Positions 16,909-26,678 of a DNA stretch of 64,000 nt are shown here, piece by piece. The position numbers and the translations under genes are program-made. The stretch's first letter is position 1. Each line of letters opens with the position of its first letter. The notes below the pieces were generated by a model, which saw only the letters and a program-made list of their open reading frames with translations, was not told the DNA's origin and searched no databases. This DNA comes from Planococcus ruber (GTDB taxonomy: Bacteria; Bacillota; Bacilli; Bacillales_A; Planococcaceae): contig NZ_JALHAG010000001.1 in NCBI RefSeq assembly GCF_022819085.1, positions 703,395 to 767,394 of the forward strand, in the 5' to 3' direction.

Positions 16909-17460
16909 ATGAAATTGAACCGAATCCTCACGTTTTGTCTTGCAGGAGCTCTTGCTATTATCTTAGCTGCCTGTTCCAGCGAAAGCAGCGATCAGGAATC
17001 GATGGAGCACGGCGAGAACGGGCACATGGAGCATTCAAGTACGGGAGAGCTGCCTGAAGACTTGAAAAAAGCGCAAAATCCTAAGTATGATGAAGGCAGC
17101 AGCGTGCTGATGAATGCCGATCACATGGAGGGAATGCAAGGAACGGAAGCGACAGTGTCAGGTGCTTTTGACACCATCGCCTATTCCATTTCCTATACGC
17201 CTGAAAACGGGGGAGATCGAGTCGAAAACCATAAATGGATCGTTCAAAAAGAAATCGAAAACGCCGGAGAAGAAGCATTTCAGCCAGGTGATGCAGTGAT
17301 TGTCGAAGCCAGCCACATGGAGGGAATGCAAGGGGCGGAAGCGATAATTGAATCTGTCGAAAAAACTACGGTCTACATGGTGGATTTCACTCCTGCTTCA
17401 GGCGATGAAACCGTCAAAAACCACAAATGGGTCGTCGAAAAGGAACTGTCAGCCGAATAA
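16909..17460 (+). CDS. YdhK-family lipoprotein (two DUF1541 repeats)
   Basis: The N-terminal signal ends in IILAACSS, a lipobox, so the protein is membrane-anchored on the outer face. A His/Met-rich stretch (MEHGENGHMEHSS) could bind copper. Two tandem repeats follow, each beginning M-x-x-A-D/S-HMEGMQG and ending NHKW, the DUF1541 unit found in YdhK proteins. It starts the copper cluster and carries a CsoR-like box in its promoter. A role in copper binding or resistance is inferred from context and composition. Confidence 0.9.
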   Translation: MKLNRILTFCLAGALAIILAACSSESSDQESMEHGENGHMEHSSTGELPEDLKKAQNPKYDEGSSVLMNADHMEGMQGTEATVSGAFDTIAYSISYTPENGGDRVENHKWIVQKEIENAGEEAFQPGDAVIVEASHMEGMQGAEAIIESVEKTTVYMVDFTPASGDETVKNHKWVVEKELSAE

Positions 17461-17477
17461 GAACCGCAATCCGCTCT

Positions 17478-17522
17478 TTGGACATTTTTATGAGTTCGGG
17501 ATATAATACGGGTATAGGGTAT
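17478..17522 (+). promoter_or_regulatory. csoR promoter and overlapping CsoR-like box
   Basis: TTGGAC and TATAAT are separated by 18 bp. Immediately at and after the -10, ATACGGGTATAGGGTAT (17507-17522) is a half-matching copy of the copper boxes upstream of copZ and copA, so csoR is probably autoregulated. Confidence 0.6.
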
Positions 17523-17544
17523 TAAGAATCGGGAGGTCCATGAT

Positions 17545-17832
17545 ATGGAAGAAACAATCAAATCGACAGTCCAGCCAAACAAGCAGCAGCTCTTGAACCG
17601 GCTGAAGCGGATCGAAGGGCAAGTACGGGGCGTCCATCAAATGGTAGAAAACGACCGCTACTGCGTAGACATTCTTCACCAAGTAAGCGCCATTCAGTCT
17701 GCGATGAACAAAGTGTCGCTTGCGCTGCTCGAAGACCATACGCACCATTGCGTCTCGAAAGCCATCAAAGAAAACAAAGGCGAAGAAGCGATCAATGAAT
17801 TGATGGATGTTATGAAGACGATGACGAAATAA
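17545..17832 (+). CDS. csoR: Copper-sensing transcriptional repressor
   Basis: A 95-residue all-helical CsoR/RcnR protein. The Cu(I) ligands of CsoR are present: Cys40 (DRYC), a His at 65 or 67-68 in EDHTHHC, and Cys69. RLKRIEGQVRGV is the DNA-contact helix common to the family. CsoR binds copper-box DNA until Cu(I) releases it. Its neighbours copZ and copA, both with matching boxes, confirm the copper role over the related formaldehyde or sulfur sensors. Confidence 0.93.
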   Translation: MEETIKSTVQPNKQQLLNRLKRIEGQVRGVHQMVENDRYCVDILHQVSAIQSAMNKVSLALLEDHTHHCVSKAIKENKGEEAINELMDVMKTMTK

Positions 17833-17850
17833 TCAAAGCAAAATTATTGT

Positions 17851-17867
17851 ATACCCTTTAGGGGTAT
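17851..17867 (+). promoter_or_regulatory. CsoR operator before copZ
   Basis: ATACCC-TTTAG-GGGTAT is an inverted repeat of the CsoR type, overlapping a TATGAT -10 element about 40 nt before the copZ start. It is the most symmetrical copper box in the window. Confidence 0.7.
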
Positions 17868-17906
17868 GATAAGTTAAAGGAAATCAACCACTAGGAGGAA
17901 TCTCAA

Positions 17907-18110
17907 ATGAATGAAACATTAAAAGTTGAAGGCATGTCTTGTGCACATTGCGTCAATGCAGTGGAATCAAGTGTAGGAGAGCTGCAAGGCGTCTCATCTG
18001 TCAAAGCGGATCTTGAAAAAGGCGAAGTGGCCGTGGCATTCGACAACAGCCAAACTTCATTGGATAAAATCCAGGAAACAATCGAAGACCAAGGATATGA
18101 CGTCGTATAA
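17907..18110 (+). CDS. copZ: Copper chaperone CopZ
   Basis: A single heavy-metal-associated domain of 67 residues with the Cu(I) motif MSCAHC at positions 10-15 and the usual beta-alpha-beta pattern. CopZ carries Cu(I) in the cytosol to the exporter CopA, whose gene follows 71 nt later. AGGAGG precedes the ATG. A small hairpin separates the two genes, and each has its own copper box. Confidence 0.94.
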   Translation: MNETLKVEGMSCAHCVNAVESSVGELQGVSSVKADLEKGEVAVAFDNSQTSLDKIQETIEDQGYDVV

Positions 18111-18137
18111 GAGTGCTTTTCAGCACTCTTTGTTTTT
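18109..18137 (+). terminator. Terminator after copZ
   Basis: AAGAGTGC and GCACTCTT form an 8-bp stem, beginning inside the copZ stop codon, followed by TGTTTTT. copA is therefore probably transcribed mainly from its own promoter. Confidence 0.75.
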
Positions 18138-18144
18138 AAATAAA

Positions 18145-18166
18145 ATATACCCCCAGGCAGTATAAG
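18145..18166 (+). promoter_or_regulatory. CsoR-like box before copA
   Basis: ATATACCCCCAGGCAGTATAAG lies just before the copA ribosome site. It keeps the TATACCCC half of the copZ operator but its second half is degenerate. Confidence 0.5.
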
Positions 18167-18181
18167 GGAGGAGGAATAGCA

Positions 18182-20602
18182 ATGGCTGCAGAATTAAAGC
18201 AAGCGAATTTTCAAATCACTGGCATGACGTGTGCGGCTTGCGCCACCCGCATCGAAAAAGGCATTAGCCGAATGGATGGCGTTGAAAAAGTCAATGTCAA
18301 TTTGGCGCTTGAAAAATCGTCCATCCAATACGATCCATCCAAGCTCAGTGAAGCGGATTTCGAAAAGAAAATTGATGCGCTCGGCTATGGCGTTGTGAAA
18401 CAAAAAGCGGAATTTGACATTACCGGCATGACGTGTGCGGCGTGTGCGGCCCGCATCGAAAAAGGCATCAGCCGACTCGATGGCGTGGCGTCAGCCAACG
18501 TCAACTTAGCGCTTGAAAGAGCGACGATCGAATTCAATCCGTCGGAGCTGGCAATTGGCGACATCATCAAAAAAGTAGAGAAATTAGGATACGGCGCACA
18601 TCAAAAACAGGAAGACGAAGAACAAATTGACTACCGCGAGAAAGCCATCCAGGACCAGAAGCGGAAATTTATCATTTCGGCGCTTTTATCGTTGCCGCTG
18701 TTATGGACAATGGTCGGACATTTTTCATTTACCTCGTTTCTTTATGTTCCGGAAATTCTCATGGACCCGTGGGTGCAAATGCTGCTGGCGACGCCGGTGC
18801 AGTTTATTATCGGGAAACAGTTTTACGTGGGAGCCTACAAAGCTTTGCGCAACGGCAGTGCCAATATGGACGTATTGGTCGTGCTCGGGACGTCAGCTGC
18901 CTATTTCTATTCAGTGTATCAGGCAATTGCCATGTCCGGAACGCATCATGGTCCGCAATTGTATTTTGAGACCAGTGCGGTTTTGATTACATTGATTATC
19001 CTTGGGAAACTCTTCGAAGCAAAAGCGAAAGGCCGCTCGTCTGAAGCCATCAAGAAACTGATGGGGCTTCAGGCAAAAACGGCGATTGTTCTGCGGGACG
19101 GAGAAGAGCGGGAAGTTTTGTTGGAGGAAGTCATCATCGGCGATACGATTTTCGTCAAGCCGGGCGAGAAAATTCCGGTGGACGGAGAAGTGCTGGAAGG
19201 GTCGACTGCAGTGGATGAATCCATGCTGACAGGGGAAAGCCTGCCGGTCGATAAAGCGGCAGGCGACGCTTTATACGGTTCCACGATCAACAGCAACGGA
19301 TCCATTAAAATGAAAGCGACGAAAGTCGGACGCGAGACAGCGCTCGCGCAGATCATTAAAGTGGTGGAAGATGCACAAGGAACGAAAGCGCCGATCCAGC
19401 GGTTGGCGGATAAAATTTCCGGCATCTTCGTGCCGATCGTCGTCGGCATTGCGGTTCTGACTTTCCTTGTCTGGTTTGTCTGGGTAGAGCCTGGCAATTT
19501 TACGCCGGCGCTTGAAGTGTTGATTGCGGTGCTCGTAATCGCTTGTCCATGTGCACTCGGCCTTGCAACGCCGACTTCAATTATGGCAGGATCTGGCCGG
19601 TCAGCGGAAATGGGCATCCTTTTCAAAGGCGGCGAACATTTGGAACAGACACAAAGCATTGATACGGTCGTCGTCGATAAAACCGGCACAGTCACGCACG
19701 GGAAACCGGAATTGACGGATGTTTTGCTTGCTGATGGGCAGAAAGAAGAAAAATTCCTTTCACTCATTGGGGCAGCAGAAAAACAATCCGAGCATCCGCT
19801 GGCACAAGCCATTGTTCAAGGAATCCAGGAAAAAGGCATTGAACTTGGCCATGTGCAATATTTTGAAGCGGTGCCAGGCTACGGGATCCAAGCAACGGTT
19901 TCGGGCCAAGGCGTTCTCGTCGGCACCCGGAAATTGATGGAGCAATACGGCATAGACGTATCAGCGGTAATGCCGCAAATGGAAAGTTTAGAAGGCGGCG
20001 GAAAGACTGCCATGCTTGCAGCCATTAACGGCGAGTATGCAGGGGTGGTTGCGGTAGCCGACACCATTAAAGACACATCCGAAGGGGCCATCAAGCGCCT
20101 TCAGGAAATGGGCATCCACGTCATCATGATGACTGGCGACAACGAACGGACGGCGCAGGCAATCGGCAAACAAGTCGGTGTGGATGCGGTGATTGCAGAA
20201 GTGCTGCCGGAAGGGAAAGCAGATGAAGTGAAAAAACTGCAGCTCCAAGGCAAGAAAGTGGCAATGGTCGGCGATGGCATCAATGATGCGCCGGCACTTG
20301 CGACAGCCGATATCGGGATGGCCATCGGCACCGGCACGGACGTAGCAATGGAAGCAGCCGATATCACCTTGATCCGCGGCGATTTGAACAGCATTGCTGA
20401 AGCGGTTCTGATGAGCCGGAAGACGATGCGCAATATTAAACAGAACCTATTTTGGGCATTTGCCTACAATACGGTCGGAATTCCGATTGCTGCGATCGGC
20501 TTGCTGGCTCCTTGGGTAGCGGGCGCCGCCATGGCTTTCAGCTCCGTATCCGTCGTCTTGAACTCACTGCGCCTGCAGCGGGTGAGATTGGGCAAAAACT
20601 AA
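18182..20602 (+). CDS. copA: Copper-exporting P1B-type ATPase
   Basis: The 806-residue exporter pumps Cu(I) out of the cell. Two N-terminal metal domains each carry MTCAAC (about residues 14-19 and 82-87). The membrane CPC motif is in [11 protein letters not shown] near residue 455, the phosphorylated Asp in DKTGT near 498, the TGES loop in [11 protein letters not shown], and the hinge in [10 protein letters not shown] near 696. The HP motif (SEHPLA) is also present. Length and order are those of Bacillus CopA. It ends at a strong terminator. Confidence 0.96.
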   Translation: MAAELKQANFQITGMTCAACATRIEKGISRMDGVEKVNVNLALEKSSIQYDPSKLSEADFEKKIDALGYGVVKQKAEFDITGMTCAACAARIEKGISRLDGVASANVNLALERATIEFNPSELAIGDIIKKVEKLGYGAHQKQEDEEQIDYREKAIQDQKRKFIISALLSLPLLWTMVGHFSFTSFLYVPEILMDPWVQMLLATPVQFIIGKQFYVGAYKALRNGSANMDVLVVLGTSAAYFYSVYQAIAMSGTHHGPQLYFETSAVLITLIILGKLFEAKAKGRSSEAIKKLMGLQAKTAIVLRDGEEREVLLEEVIIGDTIFVKPGEKIPVDGEVLEGSTAVDESMLTGESLPVDKAAGDALYGSTINSNGSIKMKATKVGRETALAQIIKVVEDAQGTKAPIQRLADKISGIFVPIVVGIAVLTFLVWFVWVEPGNFTPALEVLIAVLVIACPCALGLATPTSIMAGSGRSAEMGILFKGGEHLEQTQSIDTVVVDKTGTVTHGKPELTDVLLADGQKEEKFLSLIGAAEKQSEHPLAQAIVQGIQEKGIELGHVQYFEAVPGYGIQATVSGQGVLVGTRKLMEQYGIDVSAVMPQMESLEGGGKTAMLAAINGEYAGVVAVADTIKDTSEGAIKRLQEMGIHVIMMTGDNERTAQAIGKQVGVDAVIAEVLPEGKADEVKKLQLQGKKVAMVGDGINDAPALATADIGMAIGTGTDVAMEAADITLIRGDLNSIAEAVLMSRKTMRNIKQNLFWAFAYNTVGIPIAAIGLLAPWVAGAAMAFSSVSVVLNSLRLQRVRLGKN

Positions 20603-20612
20603 ATTCTTTGCG

Positions 20613-20650
20613 AAAAAAGCCGAAAGCACCTAAAATGCTTTCGGCTTTTG
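20613..20650. terminator. Bidirectional terminator after copA
   Basis: AAAAGCCGAAAGCA and TGCTTTCGGCTTTT form a 14-bp stem over a short loop, with T-rich tails in both directions. It serves copA and the convergent gene at 20668. Confidence 0.88.
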
Positions 20651-20667
20651 CATATGCTAAAAGCAGG

Positions 20668-20976
20668 CTAGACCGCATGGTGGGGTTCTGTAAAATGCAG
20701 TTCCACTGCGGCAGCAGCTTTTTTCAGGATTTCGGTTTTTGTAGCGGAGGTTTTGATCTCCAAAGGCAGGACAAAAGCTTTCGGTTCTTTTGCCGGAACA
20801 TGTTCAACCAGGAGCACTTGGCAGGCCTCATTCATCGAATCGCTCGATGACAACAGAAAAACCGAATACAGGCTTGTATCAATGATTTTAGTGCGTACAT
20901 CTTGCGCCTGATCCGGTTCAAGGGCATCAATTGCCTGGCTCAGTTTCATTTCATGATTTTCATCTCGTGTAGGCAT
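20668..20976 (-). CDS. Hypothetical protein (102 aa)
   Basis: A small soluble protein with no recognised domain; the sequence alternates helix- and strand-forming stretches (IIDTSLYSVFLLSSSDSMNEACQVLLVEH). The start at 20976 (MPTRDENHE) has AGAGGA about 11 nt upstream; the frame extends to 21072 but that part looks non-coding. Possibly restricted to close relatives. Confidence 0.6.
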   Translation of the reverse strand: MPTRDENHEMKLSQAIDALEPDQAQDVRTKIIDTSLYSVFLLSSSDSMNEACQVLLVEHVPAKEPKAFVLPLEIKTSATKTEILKKAAAAVELHFTEPHHAV

Positions 20977-21092
20977 CGTATTCAAATCCTCTCTATGTAT
21001 CTGCCTTCTTTTATCGTTTTCCCTTTTCGTTTGAATAGTAATCATGAAGGCCAATTGTTTTTCAGAAGCCAATTCGTTTGGTTTTATCCAAA

Positions 21093-21127
21093 TAAAAACC
21101 CATGCTGGCTTTCGACACGGGTTTTTC
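21093..21127 (-). terminator. Terminator of the 21156 gene
   Basis: On the minus strand AAAAACCCGTG and CATGGGTTTTT pair imperfectly across a loop, starting about 30 nt after the stop codon at 21156, and end in TTTTTATT. Confidence 0.7.
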
Positions 21128-21155
21128 GGTTCTATGAGATCGTCTAAACGATTGA

Positions 21156-21389
21156 TTAAGCAGTTACATGAGAGTAAAGCGCTTGATGGATCACTTCTGC
21201 TGCTTCGGTCACCGATTGATATTGCTCAACGGTTCCAGTATGCAAGTAAGTCAGTTCCAGTACTTGCGTATTCGGTACGCATTTTACAAGAATCTGGTCG
21301 ACGTTTTCTTTTGTAAACGTTTGGGTGATGCGCACATTATTATATTCGCAAATCGTTTGCAAAAGAGAGCGGATGCTTTCTTTTTTCAT
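21156..21389 (-). CDS. Hypothetical small protein (77 aa)
   Basis: A 77-residue soluble protein with no family I recognise, beginning MKKESIRSLLQTICEYNN. AAAGGAG lies 8 nt before ATG 21389, which decides the start over ATG 21407. It has its own downstream hairpin, so it is a separate unit from the gene at 20668. The 330 nt upstream, to 21715, hold no other supportable gene. Confidence 0.65.
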   Translation of the reverse strand: MKKESIRSLLQTICEYNNVRITQTFTKENVDQILVKCVPNTQVLELTYLHTGTVEQYQSVTEAAEVIHQALYSHVTA

Positions 21390-21677
21390 TAGCCATTCTC
21401 CTTTCACATTGGAAAGTGACTAAGAAAAGTCTGAAGAATCCAAAGTCATTGCTATCGCGCTAAGTATAACACCTTTTTTTCTTTTGGCCGGTGAAAATCG
21501 AAAATGATACAGCAATGACACAATTGTATTTATCGCTAATTTTAATTCTAGCTCTTAGAAAGAAGGTTGAATGCCTTGCCCAGCCTGCTTATTTTCAAGA
21601 CCAGTGAAAATTCAAGTGATATTGCATTACCAAAAGCTGATAGAAAAAGAAATTTCCCCTGCTATTGACAGCCGGCG

Positions 21678-21716
21678 AAAAGCCCGTGAAAATCCTATTT
21701 TTCACGGGCTTCTTTA
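21678..21716. terminator. Terminator downstream of the PAS-GGDEF gene
   Basis: AAAGCCCGTGAAAATC and its near-complement form a long stem over a three-base loop. It lies 20 nt past the stop of the minus-strand gene, with T-runs on both sides. Confidence 0.85.
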
Positions 21717-21735
21717 TTTAGGGAGGAGAGTGCCT

Positions 21736-24156
21736 TTACTGATAGAAACGGTACTCGTTGCGATCTGATTTCTTTGCTTCATACAAAGCCATGTCAGCGC
21801 GCTTGATCAGCTGTTTTTCAGTCACAGCGTTGTCTGGGTAGATGGCGATGCCAATCCCCGCGCCAATTTGAATATCAACGCCATTATAGCTAAGTGGAGC
21901 TTCAATGGATTGAAGAATCCGTTGGGCCATTTCTTCAGCGGTCTTCTCTGAACCGATCGCCGGAAGGATGACGCCCATTTCATCTCCACCGAGCCGTGCA
22001 GCTGTCTGGCCGGGACCCATCGCATTTTGCAGGCGCATGGCCATTTCGATAATGACGGCGTCTCCGGCATCGTGTCCATACCGGTCATTGATTTCTTTGA
22101 ACTTGCGCCCATCCAGCAACATAATGGCCGCTTTTTTGCCGGATTGCTTGGCTTCCAGAAGCGCTTTTTCCAACCGGTCGTCGAATGTTCTCCGATTCGG
22201 GATCGCGGTCAAATGGTCGTAAAACGCCATTTTCGCAATTTTATCCTGAAGTTTCCGGCGCTCTGTAATGTCACGGGCAATCGTGAAGAATTTCTTCACT
22301 TTGCCGTCTTCAATGACAGGGGTAGGCGAAACTTCCATCCAGATGTAATGGCCTTCCCGATTGAGGAACCGGACTTCGATCGTTGCCGGTTTGCCGCCTT
22401 TAATGACGGAGTTCACCGTGCTGAGCAGCAGTGACTGGTCTTCCGGATGTACATTTGTTGTAAAGGATTTGCCGATAAACGAATCGTTATCAAAGCCGGA
22501 TACCCGCTCGTAGGCAGGCGATACATATTCGATCTGCCCTGAAAGGTCGACCAGCGTGATGATATCGAACGTGCTTTCCGTGATCAGTTTGTATTTTTCC
22601 TGGCTTTTTTGAAGCTCAATCTCTGCTTTTTTCAGTTCGGTCACATTTTTATAAATGATTGTCGCACCCACAATTTCTTTTTCTGTATTCCGGACAGGCG
22701 AATACGAAGAAATGATATTCAATGACTTACCCGATTTTGTGATGCGGATGGTATCGTGGGAATTCACCGTTTCCCCTTGAGAAATCCTTTCGACAATGGC
22801 CAGCTGGTCTTCGAGCATATTCGGGGGAATGATGGTGCCTTTTCCGCTCAGCATTTCTTCCTCGGTAAAGCCGAAAATTTTTTCAAATGCCGGATTGACT
22901 CTCACGATATCGCCTTTCGTATCAATAAAGAAAATGGGGTCCGCTGAATTATTCCAGAAGACTTCAAGATTTTCTTTTGTTTCATTCAATGCATTATAGG
23001 CATTTTTGACTTCTGTGATATCTGTTGCAATTCCATGGATTCCCACCAGCTTTTCGTCTACGATGATTGGAATATTCATAGCCTGCAGGTCAATAATCTG
23101 GCCGTTTTTATGGAAGAAACTCAGTTCATAGCGCTGCGGTTTCTTTGTCTTGACGGTTTTATAGAAAAACCGTTTGACTTTATCCATTTCTTTAGGCAGG
23201 AGAGCGGTTTCAAAGCAGCCGGCTTTCAACTCATCAATCGAATAGCCGGTAATCGTTTCAGCGCCGGCATTTATGCTTTCGATCAAACCGTGGCGGTCAA
23301 AAGTAAAAATGCCGTGCGGATGATTGGCGTACAAAGATTTGTAGCGCTGCTCACTTTCCTGCAGCAAGCCCACCACTTTTTTCTGTTCCGTCACATCTTT
23401 GGCGATGATGTAAACCCCGATCACTTCCTCGTCGACTACAATCGGGATTGTATTCACGTAAAAATTAACGATGTCCCCGCCTTTGTTGTAAATGGCTGTT
23501 TCGAAGTCAAAGGCATGCCCTTGAAGAGCGGCATCAAAGTGGCGGAGCGTATCTTCCAGGCAGGATTCCACCACCATGGAAACAACGGATTGGCCGATCA
23601 GCTCTTCTTCTGTCAGTCCAGTCACTTCGGTGACTTTCTTATTGATGCGCAGGAACTTTTTCTGCTCATCAAATTCGAAGACGGCATTCGCATTATTTTC
23701 AACGATGGAATCGAGCCTTTTCCGTTCGATTTCAATCTGCTTTTGAGTCGCTTGAAGGTCCTGTTTTTTATACTCGCGTTCTGTAACGTTCCGAATGATG
23801 GAGATGATGTGGCGGCACTGGCCATCTTCAGAAAAGATGGGATTCAGCACGGTTTCACCGAAAAATACGCCTTTTTTTGTATCCACTTTTTCGAGAAACT
23901 CCACAGATTCACGGGCAGCAATGGCTTCATAGTGATGGCTGATGATCATTTGGCATAGCTCTGCATCCAAAACGTCTTCAAGACGTTTTCCAATGAGGTC
24001 CTGAGTTGGCATAATGGCTAAAGCGGAGGGATTGACATAGAGGTAGCGAAAAGAACCATTGTCTTCTTCCATTAAGAATACCGGGTCTTTAACGACGTCA
24101 AAAAGTGCGGTGGAAGCCAAAATGTCCTGCCCCAATTTCATTGATAAATCCTTCAT
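21736..24156 (-). CDS. Multi-PAS sensor diguanylate cyclase (GGDEF domain)
   Basis: An 806-residue signalling protein without membrane segments. Five PAS domains in series (roughly residues 15-145, 150-265, 270-390, 395-515 and 520-640, each ending in a PAC-like IIxxxxDVTE(Q/R) segment) precede a GGDEF domain at about 645-806. The cyclase centre reads RLGGDEM in place of GGDEF, and the preceding metal/substrate loop reads DGRKFKEINDRYGHDAGD, keeping the first Asp, FK and IND. An I-site RxxD is not evident just before GGDEM. It probably makes c-di-GMP in response to ligands or redox state. ATG 24156 follows GGGAGGG by 9 nt; ATG 24162 is too close to it. Confidence 0.9.
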   Translation of the reverse strand: MKDLSMKLGQDILASTALFDVVKDPVFLMEEDNGSFRYLYVNPSALAIMPTQDLIGKRLEDVLDAELCQMIISHHYEAIAARESVEFLEKVDTKKGVFFGETVLNPIFSEDGQCRHIISIIRNVTEREYKKQDLQATQKQIEIERKRLDSIVENNANAVFEFDEQKKFLRINKKVTEVTGLTEEELIGQSVVSMVVESCLEDTLRHFDAALQGHAFDFETAIYNKGGDIVNFYVNTIPIVVDEEVIGVYIIAKDVTEQKKVVGLLQESEQRYKSLYANHPHGIFTFDRHGLIESINAGAETITGYSIDELKAGCFETALLPKEMDKVKRFFYKTVKTKKPQRYELSFFHKNGQIIDLQAMNIPIIVDEKLVGIHGIATDITEVKNAYNALNETKENLEVFWNNSADPIFFIDTKGDIVRVNPAFEKIFGFTEEEMLSGKGTIIPPNMLEDQLAIVERISQGETVNSHDTIRITKSGKSLNIISSYSPVRNTEKEIVGATIIYKNVTELKKAEIELQKSQEKYKLITESTFDIITLVDLSGQIEYVSPAYERVSGFDNDSFIGKSFTTNVHPEDQSLLLSTVNSVIKGGKPATIEVRFLNREGHYIWMEVSPTPVIEDGKVKKFFTIARDITERRKLQDKIAKMAFYDHLTAIPNRRTFDDRLEKALLEAKQSGKKAAIMLLDGRKFKEINDRYGHDAGDAVIIEMAMRLQNAMGPGQTAARLGGDEMGVILPAIGSEKTAEEMAQRILQSIEAPLSYNGVDIQIGAGIGIAIYPDNAVTEKQLIKRADMALYEAKKSDRNEYRFYQ

Positions 24157-24537
24157 ATGCATTAACCCTCCCTTCATTAAAGAACTTCCTGGTTCGCTCG
24201 CTCTAACATGGATGTTTATAGCCAAAAATGTGTAATCTCTAAACTTTCTTTATTTTACATGACCGGCCCAAAAACTGCACCGATTCTTTTCTAATTATTT
24301 GAAATAAAAAGGATATAATTCCCATTGTGACTATTCTACTGGATAGCCGAAAAAGAAGATAGTACCCAAACAGCGAACCAAAATATTTTTAATTGTACAC
24401 ACAATAAAAACAATACTTTCCATTTAACCAATCACTTATACTAAAGATAGTTCCATATCTGCTAAAATAGAGGTACAGAAAGAATTTCTGCTGATCGGCT
24501 AAGCTTTACCAGAACGAAAATTGAAGGGGGAGTCCTG
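24157..24537. other. Divergent intergenic region between the PAS-GGDEF gene and fbp
   Basis: This 380-nt A/T-rich stretch should hold the divergent promoters. Several -10-like hexamers are visible (TATAAT near 24314, TATACT near 24435), but none has a clear -35 partner that I can defend. No small gene or structured RNA was seen. Confidence 0.5.
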
Positions 24538-26472
24538 ATGTTAAATTTAAAGTATTTGGATTTGCTGGCGCAAAAATACGACACGGAAGAAAAAGTCGTC
24601 ACCGAAATCATCAATCTTGAAGCTATACTTGATTTGCCAAAAGGAACGGAACATTTCGTCAGCGACTTGCACGGCGAATACCAGGCATTCCAGCACGTAT
24701 TGCGCAATGGTTCCGGCAACGTGAAAGTGAAAATCCGCGACCTTTTCAAAAACGAAATGCAGGAAAAAGAGCTGAATGAGTTTGCGACTTTGGTCTATTA
24801 TCCGGAAGAGAAGCTGCAATTGATCAAGAGCGGCTTCAGCAGCAAACAGGAATTGCAGGACTGGTACATTGAAGTCATCGAACGGATGCTGAAACTTATT
24901 TCCTATGCCTCCTCGAAGTATACCCGTTCCAAAATCCGTAAAGCCTTGCCGAAGCAATTTGTTTATATTATTGAAGAATTATTATATAAAACCGATGAAT
25001 TTAAAAATAAAAAAGATTATTATGACAAAATTTTAGAACGCATCATCTCCCTAGGCCAAGCCGATAAATTGATTATCGGCCTTGCCTACACGACACAGCG
25101 GCTGGTAGTGGATCATCTTCATGTCGTAGGCGACATTTATGACCGGGGCCCGGATCCGCATAAGATTATGGATACGCTCATCGACTACCATTCCGTCGAT
25201 ATCCAGTGGGGGAATCATGATGCATTATGGATCGGTGCTTTTGCCGGATCGAAAGTCTGCTTGGCGAACATCATCCGCATCTGCGCGCGCTACAACAACC
25301 TCGATATTATCGAAGATGTCTACGGCATCAATTTACGGCCGCTTTTGAATCTGGCGGAGAAGTATTACGAGGACAATCCGGTATTCCGTCCGAAGCGCAT
25401 CTCCGGTGAGAACTTGACCGAACAGGAACAGCTGCAGATTACCAAAATCCATCAAGCGATTTCAATCATCCAGTTTAAATTGGAAGCGCCGATCATCAAG
25501 CGCCGCCCGTGCTTTCACATGGAAGACCGTCTTCTATTAGAAAAAGTGGATTATGAGAAAAACGAAGCGACGATCCATGGAAAAACTTATCCCCTTGAAA
25601 ATACATGTTTTGCGACCATCAATCCGGAAAAACCGGATGAATTATTGGAAGAAGAGCAGCAGGTGATCGACAAATTGCTGTTTTCAATCCAGCAGTCGGA
25701 GAAATTGGCGCGCCATATGAAATTCCTCATGAAAAAAGGCAGCCTGTATTTGAAATACAACGGCAATTTGCTGATTCACGGATGTATTCCATTGGATGAA
25801 GATGGCAGCATGAAAGCGATGGAAATCGAAGGCAAGACCTATGCCGGACGCGAGCTATTGGACGTATTTGAACGCTATATGCGCCATGCATTTGCCCATC
25901 CGGAAGAAACGGATGACTTTGCGACGGACATGATTTGGTATCTGTGGACAGGCGAAAACTCCTCGCTTTTTGGAAAACGCGAAATGACAACGTTCGAACG
26001 CTATTTCATCAAGGAAAAAGAAACGCATAAAGAACGGAAAAACCCGTACTATTACCTGCGCGAAGACGAAAATGTATGCCGCCGCATGCTTGAGGAATTT
26101 GATTTGAATCCAGACCAGGGCCGCATCATCAATGGGCATACCCCGGTCAAAGAGCGGGACGGAGAAGATCCGGTCAAAGCGAACGGCAAGATGCTTGTCA
26201 TCGACGGGGGATTCTCAAAAGCCTACCAGTCAACAACAGGGATTGCCGGCTACACGCTGCTGTATAATTCTTACGGCATGCAGCTCGTCGCCCATCAATT
26301 GTTCAACTCGAAAGAAGAAGTGTTATCGAAAGAGACAGATGTCTTATCAGTAAAGCGTCTCGTGGATGAAGAACTTGAACGGAAAGTGGTCCGCGAAACG
26401 AATATCGGTGAAGGATTGCTCCAGCAAATTGAAAGCTTGAACAGTTTAAGAGAACATCGGTATATGGACTGA
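24538..26472 (+). CDS. fbp: Fructose-1,6-bisphosphatase, class III
   Basis: This is the Firmicutes-specific FBPase that converts fructose-1,6-bisphosphate to fructose-6-phosphate in gluconeogenesis. At 644 residues it matches the family. It belongs to the metallophosphatase fold: [25 protein letters not shown] and [12 protein letters not shown] supply the metal ligands, and [13 protein letters not shown] and DGGFSKAYQ complete the active site. ATG 24538 follows GGGGGAG. It is monocistronic and unrelated by sequence to class I/II enzymes. Confidence 0.96.
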   Translation: MLNLKYLDLLAQKYDTEEKVVTEIINLEAILDLPKGTEHFVSDLHGEYQAFQHVLRNGSGNVKVKIRDLFKNEMQEKELNEFATLVYYPEEKLQLIKSGFSSKQELQDWYIEVIERMLKLISYASSKYTRSKIRKALPKQFVYIIEELLYKTDEFKNKKDYYDKILERIISLGQADKLIIGLAYTTQRLVVDHLHVVGDIYDRGPDPHKIMDTLIDYHSVDIQWGNHDALWIGAFAGSKVCLANIIRICARYNNLDIIEDVYGINLRPLLNLAEKYYEDNPVFRPKRISGENLTEQEQLQITKIHQAISIIQFKLEAPIIKRRPCFHMEDRLLLEKVDYEKNEATIHGKTYPLENTCFATINPEKPDELLEEEQQVIDKLLFSIQQSEKLARHMKFLMKKGSLYLKYNGNLLIHGCIPLDEDGSMKAMEIEGKTYAGRELLDVFERYMRHAFAHPEETDDFATDMIWYLWTGENSSLFGKREMTTFERYFIKEKETHKERKNPYYYLREDENVCRRMLEEFDLNPDQGRIINGHTPVKERDGEDPVKANGKMLVIDGGFSKAYQSTTGIAGYTLLYNSYGMQLVAHQLFNSKEEVLSKETDVLSVKRLVDEELERKVVRETNIGEGLLQQIESLNSLREHRYMD

Positions 26473-26678
26473 TTTACAGTGCAGCCAACGAATGAAGTCA
26501 GGAGGAAACCTCAAATTGGTTTTTTTCTGGCTTTTTTCGTTTTATATAATTGAAATAATGAGAGCATGTTTAAAAAGTAAAAAAATTAGTGGAATTAAAT
26601 GGACATCGATAAAATCATTTCCAGCTAATATGATATATTGGTTTTATCTTATATGAAGTGAGAGATGGGGGATTTATT

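Noticed and set aside
23035..23958. Plus-strand frame of 307 codons inside the PAS-GGDEF gene
   Set aside because: Composition (Phe, His and Gly runs) is that of a reverse-complement shadow; the minus strand carries clear PAS domains.
26473..26560. Possible terminator after fbp (AAACC...GGTTTTTTT)
   Set aside because: The stem is only about five base pairs; not strong enough to list.
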